A DNA stretch of 64,000 bases from Pelotalea chapellei (GCF_018531195.1 NZ_JAHDYS010000012.1:62001-126000); one strand, 5' to 3'; counted from the stretch's first letter, positions 36,512 to 45,555 are shown. The notes: generated from the sequence alone by a model not told the origin. A program made the numbers and translations.

Positions 36512-38113
36512 TTACCGGTCTCCGCTTTCAAATTGTTCACGATGCATTCCAGCAAAAACTCCCTCCTGAGCCAGAAGCTCCACCGGGCTTCCCTGTTCAA
36601 TGATCCTTCCCTCCTTCAGCACCAGTACCCGATGGCAATCCCTGAACGCGGACAGGCGGTGGGAAACTATCAACACTGTCCGATTGCCGTAGAAACGGCC
36701 GAGCTCTTCCAGAATATCCTCTTCCCGAGCCGCATCAACAGCAGAGAGTGGATCATCCAGCAGCAGAATATCAGGTTCGGACAAAAGAGCGCGCGCAATG
36801 GAAAGGCGCTGTTTCTGCCCTCCTGACAAGGCCACCCCCTTCTCCCCCACCATCGTTTCCAGCCCTTCATGAAACTTCTCCACATCCTCGGTGAAACCGG
36901 CCTGACGAACAGCTTCCGCCACATCTCCCGCTTGTTGATGGTCGCCATAGGCAACGTTCTCACGAATACTGCGCGAGAAGAGAAATGCCTCCTGGGGGAC
37001 GTAGCCGATCCTGCTGCGCAGGCTTGCCAGAGAGATGCGATTAATGTCATGTCCGTCAATAACAATCATGCCGTCATTGATCGGCAAAAGGCGCGGAATC
37101 AATCTGAGCAGAGTTGTTTTGCCACTGCCAACCGGACCCGTAATGCCGACACGCTCTCCCGCTTTTATTGTGCAGGAAATATCAGCCAGCACCACGGTAT
37201 CTCCATAAGAGAAGGAAACCTGGTTCAGCTCGATTGAATCGCGTACTTCCTTCAAGTCCAGCGCATCCGGGGCATCCGTTACTTTTGAATCAGCTGCCAG
37301 AATTTCAGACAAACGCGAAAGAGAAGCCGCACCGCGCTGCGACAGGGTCAGGATCCATCCCAGCATGGCCGTTGGCCAGACCAGCATCGCCAGATAACCG
37401 CTGAACGCCACGAAATCTCCAAGAGTGATGGCGCCCTGTATGACGAGGCGGCCTCCAAGGAACAGCACCACCAACGTCCCCGCTCCGGTTGCCAGTGCCA
37501 TGACCGGTATGATCAGCCCTCGCAGCCGCGCCATACCCAGATTCTGCTCCAGATAGCTTCTGGCCACATCCTCGAACAGCGCCTGAAAATGCTCCTCGCG
37601 GCAATAGGACCTGATCAGGCGTACTGATGACACCGATTCTTCCGCTAGGCTGCTCAGCCGCGCCAGTTCTTCCTGGGCTCCCAGCGAACGCTGGTACATC
37701 CTCTGACTGACCTTTTTCACCACCAGCACCATCACCGGAAAGGGCGCCACCGCACAAACAGTCAGCCAGGGATGAATGCGCCAGAGCAGCGTCACTGCTG
37801 AAATATAAAGAATGAAGGTATTCAGGGCGCTCATGATGCCGAAGCCGGTCAACATGCGCACATTGGTCAGATCATTGGAAAAACGTGACAGGACATCACC
37901 GGTCCTGGTGGAGGAAAAGAAGGAGAGATCCAGTAGCAGCAGGCGCTGGAAGAGCTCTTCCCGGATGCGGAATTCGATGAAACGGGCTGCGTTAAGAATA
38001 AGGGTTCGTGAGAAGATACGGGTAACGCAATGACCAATTGCAAGAAAGACGATTACCACGGCACAGGCGCCGGGAGAAAACCGGCTCGACTCCGGATGCT
38101 GCAACCCCTCCAC
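36512..38113 (-). CDS. ABC exporter half-transporter (membrane domain plus ATPase)
   Basis: The frame from the GTG at 38113 encodes 533 residues: a six-helix-type exporter membrane domain (about 15-270) and an ATP-binding cassette (about 300-530) with Walker A GPVGSGKTT, signature LSGGQKQR, Walker B ILLLDDPLSAVD and the H-loop in IVSHRL. This resembles the MsbA/MdlB class of lipid, peptide or drug exporters working as dimers. The GTG is almost certainly not the true start: the same frame continues upstream for 47 more codons of good transporter sequence (see 38114-38254), giving the usual 580 residues. Substrate unknown. The gene is flanked by a repeat downstream and a terminator upstream. 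Confidence 0.88.
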   Translation of the reverse strand: MEGLQHPESSRFSPGACAVVIVFLAIGHCVTRIFSRTLILNAARFIEFRIREELFQRLLLLDLSFFSSTRTGDVLSRFSNDLTNVRMLTGFGIMSALNTFILYISAVTLLWRIHPWLTVCAVAPFPVMVLVVKKVSQRMYQRSLGAQEELARLSSLAEESVSSVRLIRSYCREEHFQALFEDVARSYLEQNLGMARLRGLIIPVMALATGAGTLVVLFLGGRLVIQGAITLGDFVAFSGYLAMLVWPTAMLGWILTLSQRGAASLSRLSEILAADSKVTDAPDALDLKEVRDSIELNQVSFSYGDTVVLADISCTIKAGERVGITGPVGSGKTTLLRLIPRLLPINDGMIVIDGHDINRISLASLRSRIGYVPQEAFLFSRSIRENVAYGDHQQAGDVAEAVRQAGFTEDVEKFHEGLETMVGEKGVALSGGQKQRLSIARALLSEPDILLLDDPLSAVDAAREEDILEELGRFYGNRTVLIVSHRLSAFRDCHRVLVLKEGRIIEQGSPVELLAQEGVFAGMHREQFESGDR

Positions 38114-38254
38114 CGCGAGCTTGAGAAACCAGGGAATCAGCAGGGCAAAGGCATTGGTGGCCAGCAGAAAAAAAGCTCCACCGGCATAACGCCAGGCCAG
38201 GGCACAAATATGCGGAATGAGACGGGACAGGTCGCTGATAACAGAACCTCTGTC
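38114..38254 (-). other. Coding N-terminal extension of the ABC exporter without a standard start codon
   Basis: Reading upstream from 38113 in frame, I translate 47 codons before a TAA at 38257-38255. They include DLSRLIPHICALAWRYAGG and LLATNAFALLIPWFLKLAV, which match the expected first membrane helix of an ABC exporter. No ATG, GTG or TTG occurs. Possible starts are ATC at 38239, with AGAGG seven bases ahead, or CTG at 38230. Either a non-standard codon is used or the gene lost its start and is a silent remnant. Confidence 0.7.
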
Positions 38255-38260
38255 TTATAC

Positions 38261-38293
38261 AAAAGCCTGCCAGCAAAGGTCTGACAGGCTTTT
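38261..38293 (-). terminator. Probable intrinsic terminator after the HipA-family gene
   Basis: AAAAGCCTG and CAGGCTTTT form a perfect 9-bp stem with a 15-base loop. It lies downstream of the HipA-family gene on the minus strand and only a few bases upstream of the ABC exporter frame. Flanking A/T runs occur on both sides, so it could act in both directions. Confidence 0.6.
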
Positions 38294-38388
38294 TTCAATA
38301 AATGGTAAAAACAGCATAACAATCGTAACTTGCTTTGTCGAATTGAAATATTGTGAGTTCGGCAAACTGTCCTTACTGGAGAGCCAGA

Positions 38389-38455
38389 TACAGGACAATC
38401 CCCTGCTTACTTCTCAGCCACTCCCGTCAACTCCGCCATGCGCAACACATCGATA
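38389..38455 (-). pseudogene. Diverged duplicate of the 3' end of the YiiX-like gene
   Basis: This stretch matches 40131-40197 with about 85% identity. Both begin GCCAGATACAGGACAATC and end CCGCCATGCGCAACACA. The right-hand copy is the natural 3' end of the hydrolase gene at 40154. The left copy encodes the same last codons (VLRMAEL then GVA, then K and a stop) with synonymous-looking changes. The two copies flank the HipA-family gene. It is the relic tail of a second, otherwise lost, copy of the hydrolase gene. Confidence 0.7.
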
Positions 38456-38512
38456 CACGCCAAGCAGAATCAAGCGAAACATTACAATTCCAAAAAGGGA
38501 TAGGCCAGCTCT

Positions 38513-39874
38513 TTATGCAAATAACCGGGGCCCGGCATGTAATCTTTTAACTATTTTGAAGTTTTCTGAACAGATCTTCCGAAATTTTTTGGAAATGCGG
38601 ATATCGGATTCGGCTTGGCTCCAGAATTGGCCGGCACTTTCAAGTGCGGAAGACCATTCGTTAGGAGCGCCGGGAGCAACCGCAGGTACAGTGAAAGGGC
38701 GTGAGGGAACAGCCCCGTCAATCGGCCTATAGACCATAGGAAGCACATCATAGGCGGGAGCAAGCCTGAACAGGCTGCTGCCATCAAGCATAACCAAAGA
38801 GACATTGCCAAAGTGCTGATCGTTGTTGCCGATCAAGCTGCCAAAAACCGAGAGCCACCTGAGAGAAGCAGCATCCTGGGCTGACAGCCTTCCATCGTTT
38901 GCCATTCTGTTTGCGGCATTAACCCAGTTATCCTGAAAACCATAGAATTCATTGTCTATCGCTCGCATTGAAATAATCGGCAGGCGCCCCAGCAGTCCGG
39001 TCCTGTCAAAGCGAATCACCTCCAGAAATACCCGGCCACCTGCTTCGATTATGTTGCTGCGGACTGCATTGATGCCCGAGTTTTGTACCACCTGCAGAGC
39101 ATGATGCTCGCAGATAAGGAGGTCGGCCCAGCGTCTTCCTTCATCTGTGCTGACAGGCGGAGAAAATTTAACCAGGACGTTCCGAACTTCTCCCGAGCGC
39201 TCGATAGTGGCGGTGAATTTGGGCTGCTCTCCACCCGCTGATGATCCTACCGGCTGGCCGTCCATGGCCTCTTGGGCAAAGCGCATATAGGTATCGGCAA
39301 TTTCATTTTCCCGGATTGGCGCGGGTAACTCGCGGACCAAGCGAAAGTATCTCTCAATGGATTCCCGGCCAATGACCAGGCTCCCCATGGGGTCCTCGCC
39401 CCTACGCGCCAATGCACACAAAACGTGATCTTCATTCCAGTCAACGCTGCGCGGAGGAAGCCCCAATTGCTCATGTAACTGGCGTACGAAAGCGCAGCCG
39501 ACAAAACCTTCGGGGTGGAGGTCGGCAATAAACCAGGGAAGGCTCCGGAACAGTTGTTCACGAGCATTGAGAGGGTTCCAGAGGAAATGATCATGTGCAA
39601 CGGCGTAGAGCGTCCCGATCAGGTGGGCATTGCCTTCGGTGTCAATTTTAAAAATTGGAAATGCTCCACCAAGACCCCGTACGTCACGTGTTTTTGTGTA
39701 GCGCCGTGCCCGTGAGTTCCCAATAATAGTTATCTTGTCGCCCAGTTGCGCGAGTAAACGAGAAACCGTGGGTTGGCTGCAACGAAAGCGCTGCTGGATT
39801 TCCGGCGCGGAATATATTCCCGTACCCAGGAATGATAGTAACCGGTCTGGATTGTCAGGATCACTGACTCGCAT
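38513..39874 (-). CDS. yjjJ: HipA family kinase toxin, YjjJ/HipH type, with fused N-terminal HTH
   Basis: The start at 39874 (MRVSDPDNPDRLLSF) gives 453 residues, close to the length I recall for E. coli YjjJ. An N-terminal winged-helix segment (APEIQQRFRCSQPTVSRLLA, about 18-37) replaces the separate HipB-type antitoxin. The kinase part shows the ATP-site loop SSAGGEQPKF, the catalytic LIGNNDQHFGNVSL and the metal-binding LAPAYDVLP. HipA kinases phosphorylate tRNA synthetases or related targets and arrest growth. No hipB gene lies nearby, consistent with the YjjJ class in which the HTH is built in. Its AT-rich upstream region and flanking duplicated gene tail suggest transfer into this site. 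Confidence 0.88.
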   Translation of the reverse strand: MRVSDPDNPDRLLSFLGTGIYSAPEIQQRFRCSQPTVSRLLAQLGDKITIIGNSRARRYTKTRDVRGLGGAFPIFKIDTEGNAHLIGTLYAVAHDHFLWNPLNAREQLFRSLPWFIADLHPEGFVGCAFVRQLHEQLGLPPRSVDWNEDHVLCALARRGEDPMGSLVIGRESIERYFRLVRELPAPIRENEIADTYMRFAQEAMDGQPVGSSAGGEQPKFTATIERSGEVRNVLVKFSPPVSTDEGRRWADLLICEHHALQVVQNSGINAVRSNIIEAGGRVFLEVIRFDRTGLLGRLPIISMRAIDNEFYGFQDNWVNAANRMANDGRLSAQDAASLRWLSVFGSLIGNNDQHFGNVSLVMLDGSSLFRLAPAYDVLPMVYRPIDGAVPSRPFTVPAVAPGAPNEWSSALESAGQFWSQAESDIRISKKFRKICSENFKIVKRLHAGPRLFA

Positions 39875-39889
39875 AGGTGGTGCCTTTTT

Positions 39890-39911
39890 GAATAGATAAT
39901 GAATAGATAAA
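39890..39911 (-). promoter_or_regulatory. Tandem 11-bp repeats in an AT-rich promoter region ahead of the HipA-family gene
   Basis: GAATAGATAAT and GAATAGATAAA lie back to back, within 16-37 bases of the start codon, in a strongly AT-rich stretch (39890-39990). A candidate -35/-10 pair on the minus strand is TTGAAA, 17 bases, TATTTT. Direct repeats so close to the start could be the binding site for the gene's own HTH domain. This is inference. Confidence 0.35.
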
Positions 39912-40153
39912 ATAAGATAATAATGCTTTATTTTCAATATATTATTATGTGACAACAAATTTAATTGAATAGAAAATTGAATTGATACTGGAAGAGGAGT
40001 TCTTGTTTAAAAGGCGTAAGATGCGGGGGACGCAACAATGTTCGGGGGCAACGCAGTTATTTGCCAGTTCCGACCACTGGCGGCAGGACCAGGCTTCCAA
40101 GCTTACTTGTGAGAGCATCGCCGGTCCTGGCCAGATACAGGACAATCATCAGT

Positions 40154-41638
40154 TTATTTCCCAGCCACTCCCATTAGCTCCGCCATGCGCAACACAGGTC
40201 CATCTTCCACCCGTTTGCCGTCATGGTAAAAAGTCACCAGCTGCAGGGATTTGTCACGGGCAGCCTTGATCGCCACATCATCGGGGGTAAAAGTGGTGCG
40301 CCCCAGTGACTTCTTGGTCGGCCACTCAATGCCGCTGTAGGTAAGGTAGACCAGTTTGGAGCAGTAGACCCGCTCCTTTGATTCCACGTCGAAGTTGAAA
40401 TCATAGGGTTTACCCACCTGGCGCAGGGCCTGGATGATGGTGCCGGCGCGCCCCTCGCGGCTCTGGTTGGCCTTGCGCAGCACGCCGATGCTGTCGATGT
40501 TGAGGAAGTGCTGCAGGGTGTTCATCTCCACCCCCGAGCGCAGCGCCTCCACCACCAGGCGTCCTCCACGGATCTCATCCCGGTAGCGGGCCACCAGCGG
40601 ATGGTCCCAGATGCCCAGCTCCTTCAGTTCCGCTTCGCTACCGATCCAGATGGCCGCGTGCCCCCAGTAGCCGGGGATCAGCTTGTCGGTCAGCCGGAAT
40701 GGGGTCTTCTCCAGCAGGATGTCCCCTGCCTGGAGGCTGCCGCGCACGCTGGCCAGCACCTCTTTCTTCTTGTAGAGCTTGCCCTTCCTGGTCTCCACCA
40801 GTCCAACCGCGTTGCCGAAGACCATGCTGAACAGGCTAACCCCCTCCCGCTCGATGCCGGTCAGGGTATCGGTGGTGACCCCGGAGAGGAAACCCAGTTT
40901 GCGGCTGACCACATACAGGGGGGACCACTTCTTGACCATCGTGTAGGAAGGGCTCTGGTTGATCAGCAGGCTGAGGTAGGCGCTGTCCGGATTGCGTTCC
41001 AGGGCGGTCTTGAAGCGCGCCGACTCCTTCTCGTAGAAATTGATCGCCTTGCGCGCCCGGGCGCGGTTGGCGATGGAATTGTAATTAAGGGTCACCTTGG
41101 CCAGGGCCGCGCTGGTGACCGCATAGCCCGAGTCGCGCTCGTTGAGGATGCGACGCAGCTTGCTGTCCCCCTCGAAGAGCGAAACCGACAACAGGTAGTT
41201 GTCATACAGCAGCATGGCTGACGAGAGCGACAGCATGATTCCATTCAGGCGCATCTCAGGGGAAATTCCCTGCTTGGACAACTCTTTTTCCGAGCCATCC
41301 AGCCAGCATTCGTGGGCCTCGGCCACTGCCAGCAATTCCTGACGCAAGGAGAGATGCTCGTTAATGCCGGTATTGATCAGGGCGATGTCATCGCCGGAGA
41401 GCGGCTTACCCCTGTCCAGCTTTTCCTTGATGGCCATGCCGACCTTGATGGTTTCGGCCCGCAGAGTCAGGGTCTTTTCTGCCAGGATGCGGAAATCTGC
41501 CAGCTCGTTCTGCAGCGCATTGTTCGCCGCCTGGCCGTGGACAGCCGTGAGGTGCCCACGGCAGGCATCGGCACCCCAGGCGGGGCAGGCCACAAGGATG
41601 AGTAGCAGTATGGCAAGCATCAGTGAGGGAAGTCTCAT
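40154..41638 (-). CDS. YiiX/YebB-like permuted papain-fold hydrolase, exported
   Basis: The 494-residue protein has a clear signal peptide (MLAILLLILVACPAWGADA). A helical middle domain of unknown role covers about 30-300. The C-terminal third, about 305-490, carries the circularly permuted NlpC/P60 pattern: GDILLEKTP, then GYWGHAAIWIG with the catalytic His, then VYCSKLVYLTYSG with the catalytic Cys. Such enzymes hydrolyse amide or ester bonds in the envelope, including lipids and peptides. The start has GGAGCC upstream. It shares direction with the phospholipase D family gene 124 bases upstream, which supports a lipid or envelope role. A relic of its 3' end recurs at 38389-38455. Confidence 0.8.
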   Translation of the reverse strand: MRLPSLMLAILLLILVACPAWGADACRGHLTAVHGQAANNALQNELADFRILAEKTLTLRAETIKVGMAIKEKLDRGKPLSGDDIALINTGINEHLSLRQELLAVAEAHECWLDGSEKELSKQGISPEMRLNGIMLSLSSAMLLYDNYLLSVSLFEGDSKLRRILNERDSGYAVTSAALAKVTLNYNSIANRARARKAINFYEKESARFKTALERNPDSAYLSLLINQSPSYTMVKKWSPLYVVSRKLGFLSGVTTDTLTGIEREGVSLFSMVFGNAVGLVETRKGKLYKKKEVLASVRGSLQAGDILLEKTPFRLTDKLIPGYWGHAAIWIGSEAELKELGIWDHPLVARYRDEIRGGRLVVEALRSGVEMNTLQHFLNIDSIGVLRKANQSREGRAGTIIQALRQVGKPYDFNFDVESKERVYCSKLVYLTYSGIEWPTKKSLGRTTFTPDDVAIKAARDKSLQLVTFYHDGKRVEDGPVLRMAELMGVAGK

Positions 41639-41710
41639 GGGCAGGGCTCCTTGTTAAACCTCTCCAGGAATGTACAAAAATTTCCATAGTCCAGTTCCGC
41701 TGCGTATCCT

Positions 41711-41760
41711 TCACAAGGGGGTTTCGAGGACGGCAGCGAGATGGCTGTCTTTAAACGACC
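41711..41760. repeat. Partial copy of the inverted-repeat element seen after ssb
   Basis: TTTCGAGGACGGCAGCGAGA and following TGGCTGT closely match the right end of the element at 60617-60812. In both places the element end lies one or two bases after the stop codon of a minus-strand gene. Only one end is recognisable here. Confidence 0.6.
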
Positions 41761-41762
41761 TG

Positions 41763-43247
41763 CTACAAAAACGGCTCCAGCGGTAATGTTTTCCACAACC
41801 TGAGCTTGCGGCGCTTTTCCGGCGGCGCGAAGCGATCGGCGTTGTCGGCGGCGCTCCAGCTGTTTTCCGGCGCCATGTCGCGGATGATGTTCAGTTCCAC
41901 CTGTTCAGCCAGAACGGGGTTGCGGATCAGCACCCCCACTTCAGTATTGAGATTGGCCGAACGGGGGTCGAAGTTGAAGGTGCCGACGAAGAGCGTCGTG
42001 CCGTCGATAACCATGCTTTTGGCATGGATGGCAAAGATCGGTGCGGTTTTTTCCAGCTTGGGAAAGCGTTCGATCAGCTCACGCCTGATGGCCGGGTCGG
42101 GTTTGAATTCGAAGACTTTGATGCCGCTCTTCAGGATCGCCCTGCGCTGTTTGTGATATCCGCTGAAGGCCTGCAGGTTGTCGGTTGAGGCCAGAGAGTT
42201 GGTCACGATGCGCACCTCGACCCCGCGTTTGATCAGATCGCGGAAGATCTCCAGCGCCCCGCTGGGCATGACCAGATAAGGCGACTGGATCGTAACGCTT
42301 CTGGTGGCCTTTTTCAGCTCATCCACCAGGGCTGCCGTGGTCCGGCCGCCCCCGTCAAAGCGTCGCCGGGCGCTGTTCTTGCCGGGCAGATCGCACAGGA
42401 ACCGCACCTCATCCCACACAATGCCCTGCGCCAGGCGGCTGAACTTGGCGGGCAGTTCCTCCAGCGCTTGCCGCACCTCAGGCGCGAAGTTCTCACCCTT
42501 GGCCGCATAAGCGTGCAGACCGGCGTACACTGCTGTCGCCCGTTCAGAAGTCATCTGCTTCATCGCTTTTGCCAGCAGTTTTTCCACCGGCACCGCCTGG
42601 GGGCTTTCCCAAAAGCGGGCAAAACTGGCCTGCATGTCAGCCACCACCGGTCCCAGCACCAGCATGTCGCGGTCGCGGAAATTATAGCTGTGGTTGTAAT
42701 CGAAATACTCATCGGCCATATTGCGGCCGCCGGTGATGCCGGCCTGACCGTCAAACAGGGCGGTCTTGTCGTGCATGCGCTGATTAATGGTGCGCAAGCC
42801 GGTGACCACGTTGCCGATCTTTTTGACTTTGGACGTGCCTACGTTCAAACGGGGATTGTAGATGCGGATATCGATGTTGGGGTGCAGCGCCAGGGCCAGC
42901 ATGGAGTCGGGCGGGGCATCGATCAGCAGGTCATCCACCAGCACGCGCACCTTCACCCCCCGCTCGGCCGCCCTGAGCAGCGCCTCGCTGGCCAGGATGC
43001 CGATGTTGTCGGAGCTCCAGATGAAGTACTGGACATCGATACTCCGAGCGGCATGGTCTGTCAGCCAGGCCCTGGCCCGCAGGGCCTCTTCTCCCTTTTC
43101 CAGCACATAAGCGCCCGATTTGCCGGGATGGGAGTCGATCAGCGGCGTGACGACCTGAGCAAGTGAGGCCGGCGCAGCGGCGGATACAGGGACTGTAAAT
43201 GACAGCAGGAGTAGGAGAGAGAGAAGGACAATAAGATATTTATGCAT
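41763..43247 (-). CDS. Phospholipase D / cardiolipin synthase family protein, exported
   Basis: I start at ATG 43247, which places a signal peptide (MHKYLIVLLSLLLLLSF) at the N-terminus, giving 494 residues. An upstream TTG at 43283 would add twelve polar residues. Two HKD motifs are intact: MHDKTALFD, followed by GGRNMADEYFD, and IHAKSMVID, followed by GTFNFDPRSANLNTE. This is the periplasmic PLD type related to cardiolipin synthase C, acting on phospholipids by phosphatidyl transfer or hydrolysis. The neighbour downstream is an exported papain-fold hydrolase, and the two may form an envelope lipid pair. Confidence 0.88.
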   Translation of the reverse strand: MHKYLIVLLSLLLLLSFTVPVSAAAPASLAQVVTPLIDSHPGKSGAYVLEKGEEALRARAWLTDHAARSIDVQYFIWSSDNIGILASEALLRAAERGVKVRVLVDDLLIDAPPDSMLALALHPNIDIRIYNPRLNVGTSKVKKIGNVVTGLRTINQRMHDKTALFDGQAGITGGRNMADEYFDYNHSYNFRDRDMLVLGPVVADMQASFARFWESPQAVPVEKLLAKAMKQMTSERATAVYAGLHAYAAKGENFAPEVRQALEELPAKFSRLAQGIVWDEVRFLCDLPGKNSARRRFDGGGRTTAALVDELKKATRSVTIQSPYLVMPSGALEIFRDLIKRGVEVRIVTNSLASTDNLQAFSGYHKQRRAILKSGIKVFEFKPDPAIRRELIERFPKLEKTAPIFAIHAKSMVIDGTTLFVGTFNFDPRSANLNTEVGVLIRNPVLAEQVELNIIRDMAPENSWSAADNADRFAPPEKRRKLRLWKTLPLEPFL

Positions 43248-43348
43248 TATGGGGATATTCCAGTCTGATATTTTTTTGACCAAAGAGGCTCAGAAAGAAG
43301 TTCTGTGGGAGTTGGTCAATGTATTAACACGAAAAAATGCAAATCTAC

Positions 43349-44362
43349 TTATTCTGAAGCATGATCGATAGTTTTCTTCTCTTCGGACTGTTCATCCCAA
43401 CAGTTGTCGCCAGAGCGACCTCCTGCAAGCAGAGCGGCCAGAGACCGGATATGCCGGTTGTCGGTTCCGCAGCACCCGCCCAGAATTTTCAAGGCCAGTT
43501 CCGAATGTAGTTCGGCAACGGATTTGGCGAAGACAGCCGGATCTTCCTCCACAAGACAGGCGCTCTCATTCAACTCCTCGGGACTTAACGCCGCAGTATT
43601 CGCCAGCAGGCCGATCATCCGCTGCCGAACCAAGGGGGATGAGTTGACTTCGTGCATCAGCGCTGCTCTGGTAAAAGAGGCATGAGTGCAGTTGATCATG
43701 TATGCCAAAGGCCCAGGAGTTACGGCGGCATCAATGGCAGCAATTGCGTCTTTAAGTGGAGTGCCATCCAGCAGTGTTCCTTCAGGCCGCACAACAAAAC
43801 TGAGCAGGTACGGCCTGCCGGTTGCGGCCAGGGCATATGCAAGACCGGTTGCCTCGCTGAGAGCCGGAAGAGTGGCGGCGAGCAGAAAATCAACATCTGT
43901 ACCAGCCAACCTTTCGGCCTGCCAGGCGTGAAACTCCCGCGCCTCGCCGACAGCCAACGCGGCAGCAGGGTCATATGCATCCCCGCGGCAACTCATCAAT
44001 CCGCAGATAATAATCTTCTCAGCGTAGTCTCCATAGCTGCTCCGAAGCCCGGCGAAAAATCGCGCATTATCTCCATTAACATCAATTCCGGCATAACCGG
44101 CCGCTTCAATTCGTTCCCGATTAGCCCGCCAGGTTGGGGTGGATATGAGAATCGGCAAGTCGAAACTGCAACCTATGTCCAGATACTGCCGGTAGATAAT
44201 CTCAAGCGCCGCACGTTTCGCATCCTCGTAGATAAAGGCTGAATTAACTAAGGCAGGGTCGAGCTCCAAGTCGATGTTACGCCGAAGACGCTCGATTACC
44301 GCACCCTCCCCGAGGATGCACCGAGAACTTTGAAGAAGTTCAGTAAAAGAAGTATGGTTCAT
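43349..44362 (-). CDS. Homocysteine S-methyltransferase family protein
   Basis: The 337-residue protein has the (beta/alpha)8 homocysteine-binding domain. The zinc ligands are visible: Cys in YMINCTHAS and the paired Cys in ILGGCCGTDNRHI near the C-terminus. The early segment LGEGAVIERLRRN replaces the more usual DGAMGT start, which fits the MHT/SMT branch using S-methylmethionine or a similar donor. There is no cobalamin domain. GGAG lies ahead of the ATG. It stands alone between the PLD gene and the AT-rich accessory region. Confidence 0.85.
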   Translation of the reverse strand: MNHTSFTELLQSSRCILGEGAVIERLRRNIDLELDPALVNSAFIYEDAKRAALEIIYRQYLDIGCSFDLPILISTPTWRANRERIEAAGYAGIDVNGDNARFFAGLRSSYGDYAEKIIICGLMSCRGDAYDPAAALAVGEAREFHAWQAERLAGTDVDFLLAATLPALSEATGLAYALAATGRPYLLSFVVRPEGTLLDGTPLKDAIAAIDAAVTPGPLAYMINCTHASFTRAALMHEVNSSPLVRQRMIGLLANTAALSPEELNESACLVEEDPAVFAKSVAELHSELALKILGGCCGTDNRHIRSLAALLAGGRSGDNCWDEQSEEKKTIDHASE

Positions 44363-44407
44363 TTTTAACTCCTGCTCTTACAACGACACAAGCAAGTTTT
44401 TCCTGCG

Positions 44408-44445
44408 AAAACGCCAGAGGAGAACACCGGCGTTTTAGGCCGGTG
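44408..44445 (-). terminator. Overlapping hairpins at the end of the PIN-like gene
   Basis: Two mutually exclusive stems overlap: CACCGGC/GCCGGTG (44425-44445), which includes the stop codon region of the PIN-like gene, and AAAACGCC/GGCGTTTT (44408-44436). The second ends in a short T-run. They may terminate transcription of the gene at 44435. The alternative pairing is unusual but may be chance. Confidence 0.35.
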
Positions 44446-45436
44446 CTTCTTCTTGGTTGGGATTTGGGACATCTAGGCGAATTAGGCATCCGTTGGAGTT
44501 GTATGGAAACCAAAGCGCGGCTGTTTGCGAACCAGCATGGGTGTATATGGCATTTGCTTTGTCACAAAATCGTTTGTCACCTGACAACAATGCATTGCAA
44601 TACGATGCCATGCCTACATGTTGGCCATCTGATATAATATTTCTAATTCGGTCGCGCTTAGACAACCCCTTGTCTGGGCTAAATCCTAACAGATTCAACA
44701 CCATATGTGCACCAGCCAAAGCCCCTTCTTGTGTGTGCTCTAACCCCTCGATACACGGGTTTCGCTCAAATCCAAAAAACTGATCCTTTGGAATGCCTCC
44801 CATAGATGGACCAATAATCTCCCAAATTGCATCGATCGGAGAATCTGAGCTTTCAGTTTCTTTTCTAACACTACTTGTCAACCCCATTTGCAGACGTGTT
44901 TGATCTATGGGGCGCCTCTTCTGTAAATGTAGGTCGATGCATTGTTTCATATCGGCAGACACGACTTCTGCACGTGCCACTAATTCACCTCTTGTAGCTG
45001 TGTCCAGTCTACTCGCTAGATGGTCGATCTGATTGCGAAGCATTTCTGGGGTCATGGATAATTCCACGAAGTTATCTGCACCAAATATCCGCAGCAGATG
45101 CTCTACCAAGAAATCATCTGAGTTTTCGTGTCCTGCAATGGCATCAAGATGTTGCCGGTAGCGTTCGCTCGGATCAAGATACTGTTTCAATACAATGTTA
45201 CCCACCGACTCAAACTTTCCATTTAACACATTACAGATTTCTACTGCTTTTAAGAGTCGCATACCATCAAGAGCGTCCGTATTTCCACCTCGTGCCATTT
45301 CATTGAGATGCACATGTGAATATACCCACCTAAACCGCTCAGGCTGCTCTATTGCAATCTCGCCATAAGCCAGATAACGAAACACGCTCATATCGGCATA
45401 GATTGTAGGGAGATCGCTTTTAACCTGTATGTTCAT
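44435..45436 (-). CDS. PIN-like domain protein of unknown role
   Basis: I recognise no named family for the 333-residue protein. The pattern resembles a PIN-type nuclease: an early acidic residue in TIYADMSVFRYL, then VHLNEMARGG, then ISDGQHVGMASYCNALLSGDKRF, where the D-x-H and GDK segments sit where PIN proteins have their C-terminal acidic residues. No signal peptide is seen. A helical insertion lies at about 80-240. PIN proteins usually cleave RNA and are often toxins; the length is greater than a VapC (about 130). AGGA precedes the ATG. The sequence is AT-richer than flanking housekeeping genes, consistent with acquired DNA. Confidence 0.55.
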   Translation of the reverse strand: MNIQVKSDLPTIYADMSVFRYLAYGEIAIEQPERFRWVYSHVHLNEMARGGNTDALDGMRLLKAVEICNVLNGKFESVGNIVLKQYLDPSERYRQHLDAIAGHENSDDFLVEHLLRIFGADNFVELSMTPEMLRNQIDHLASRLDTATRGELVARAEVVSADMKQCIDLHLQKRRPIDQTRLQMGLTSSVRKETESSDSPIDAIWEIIGPSMGGIPKDQFFGFERNPCIEGLEHTQEGALAGAHMVLNLLGFSPDKGLSKRDRIRNIISDGQHVGMASYCNALLSGDKRFCDKANAIYTHAGSQTAALWFPYNSNGCLIRLDVPNPNQEEAPA

Positions 45437-45555
45437 GAGATGTTCCTCGTTGCTATTCTTATAGAGAAAGCTGTTTTTGCGATCTTTTCACCCAACGGGG
45501 GCCTTATAAGGGTTAGGCATTCGCCTTTCCTCCACCCCCGAAGGAGAAAAACAAA

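Noticed and set aside
43276-43319. TTGACCAA / TTGGTCAA inverted repeat upstream of the phospholipase D gene
   Set aside because: The stem is short with a 28-base loop and lacks a T-run in the direction of transcription; chance or an operator cannot be separated.
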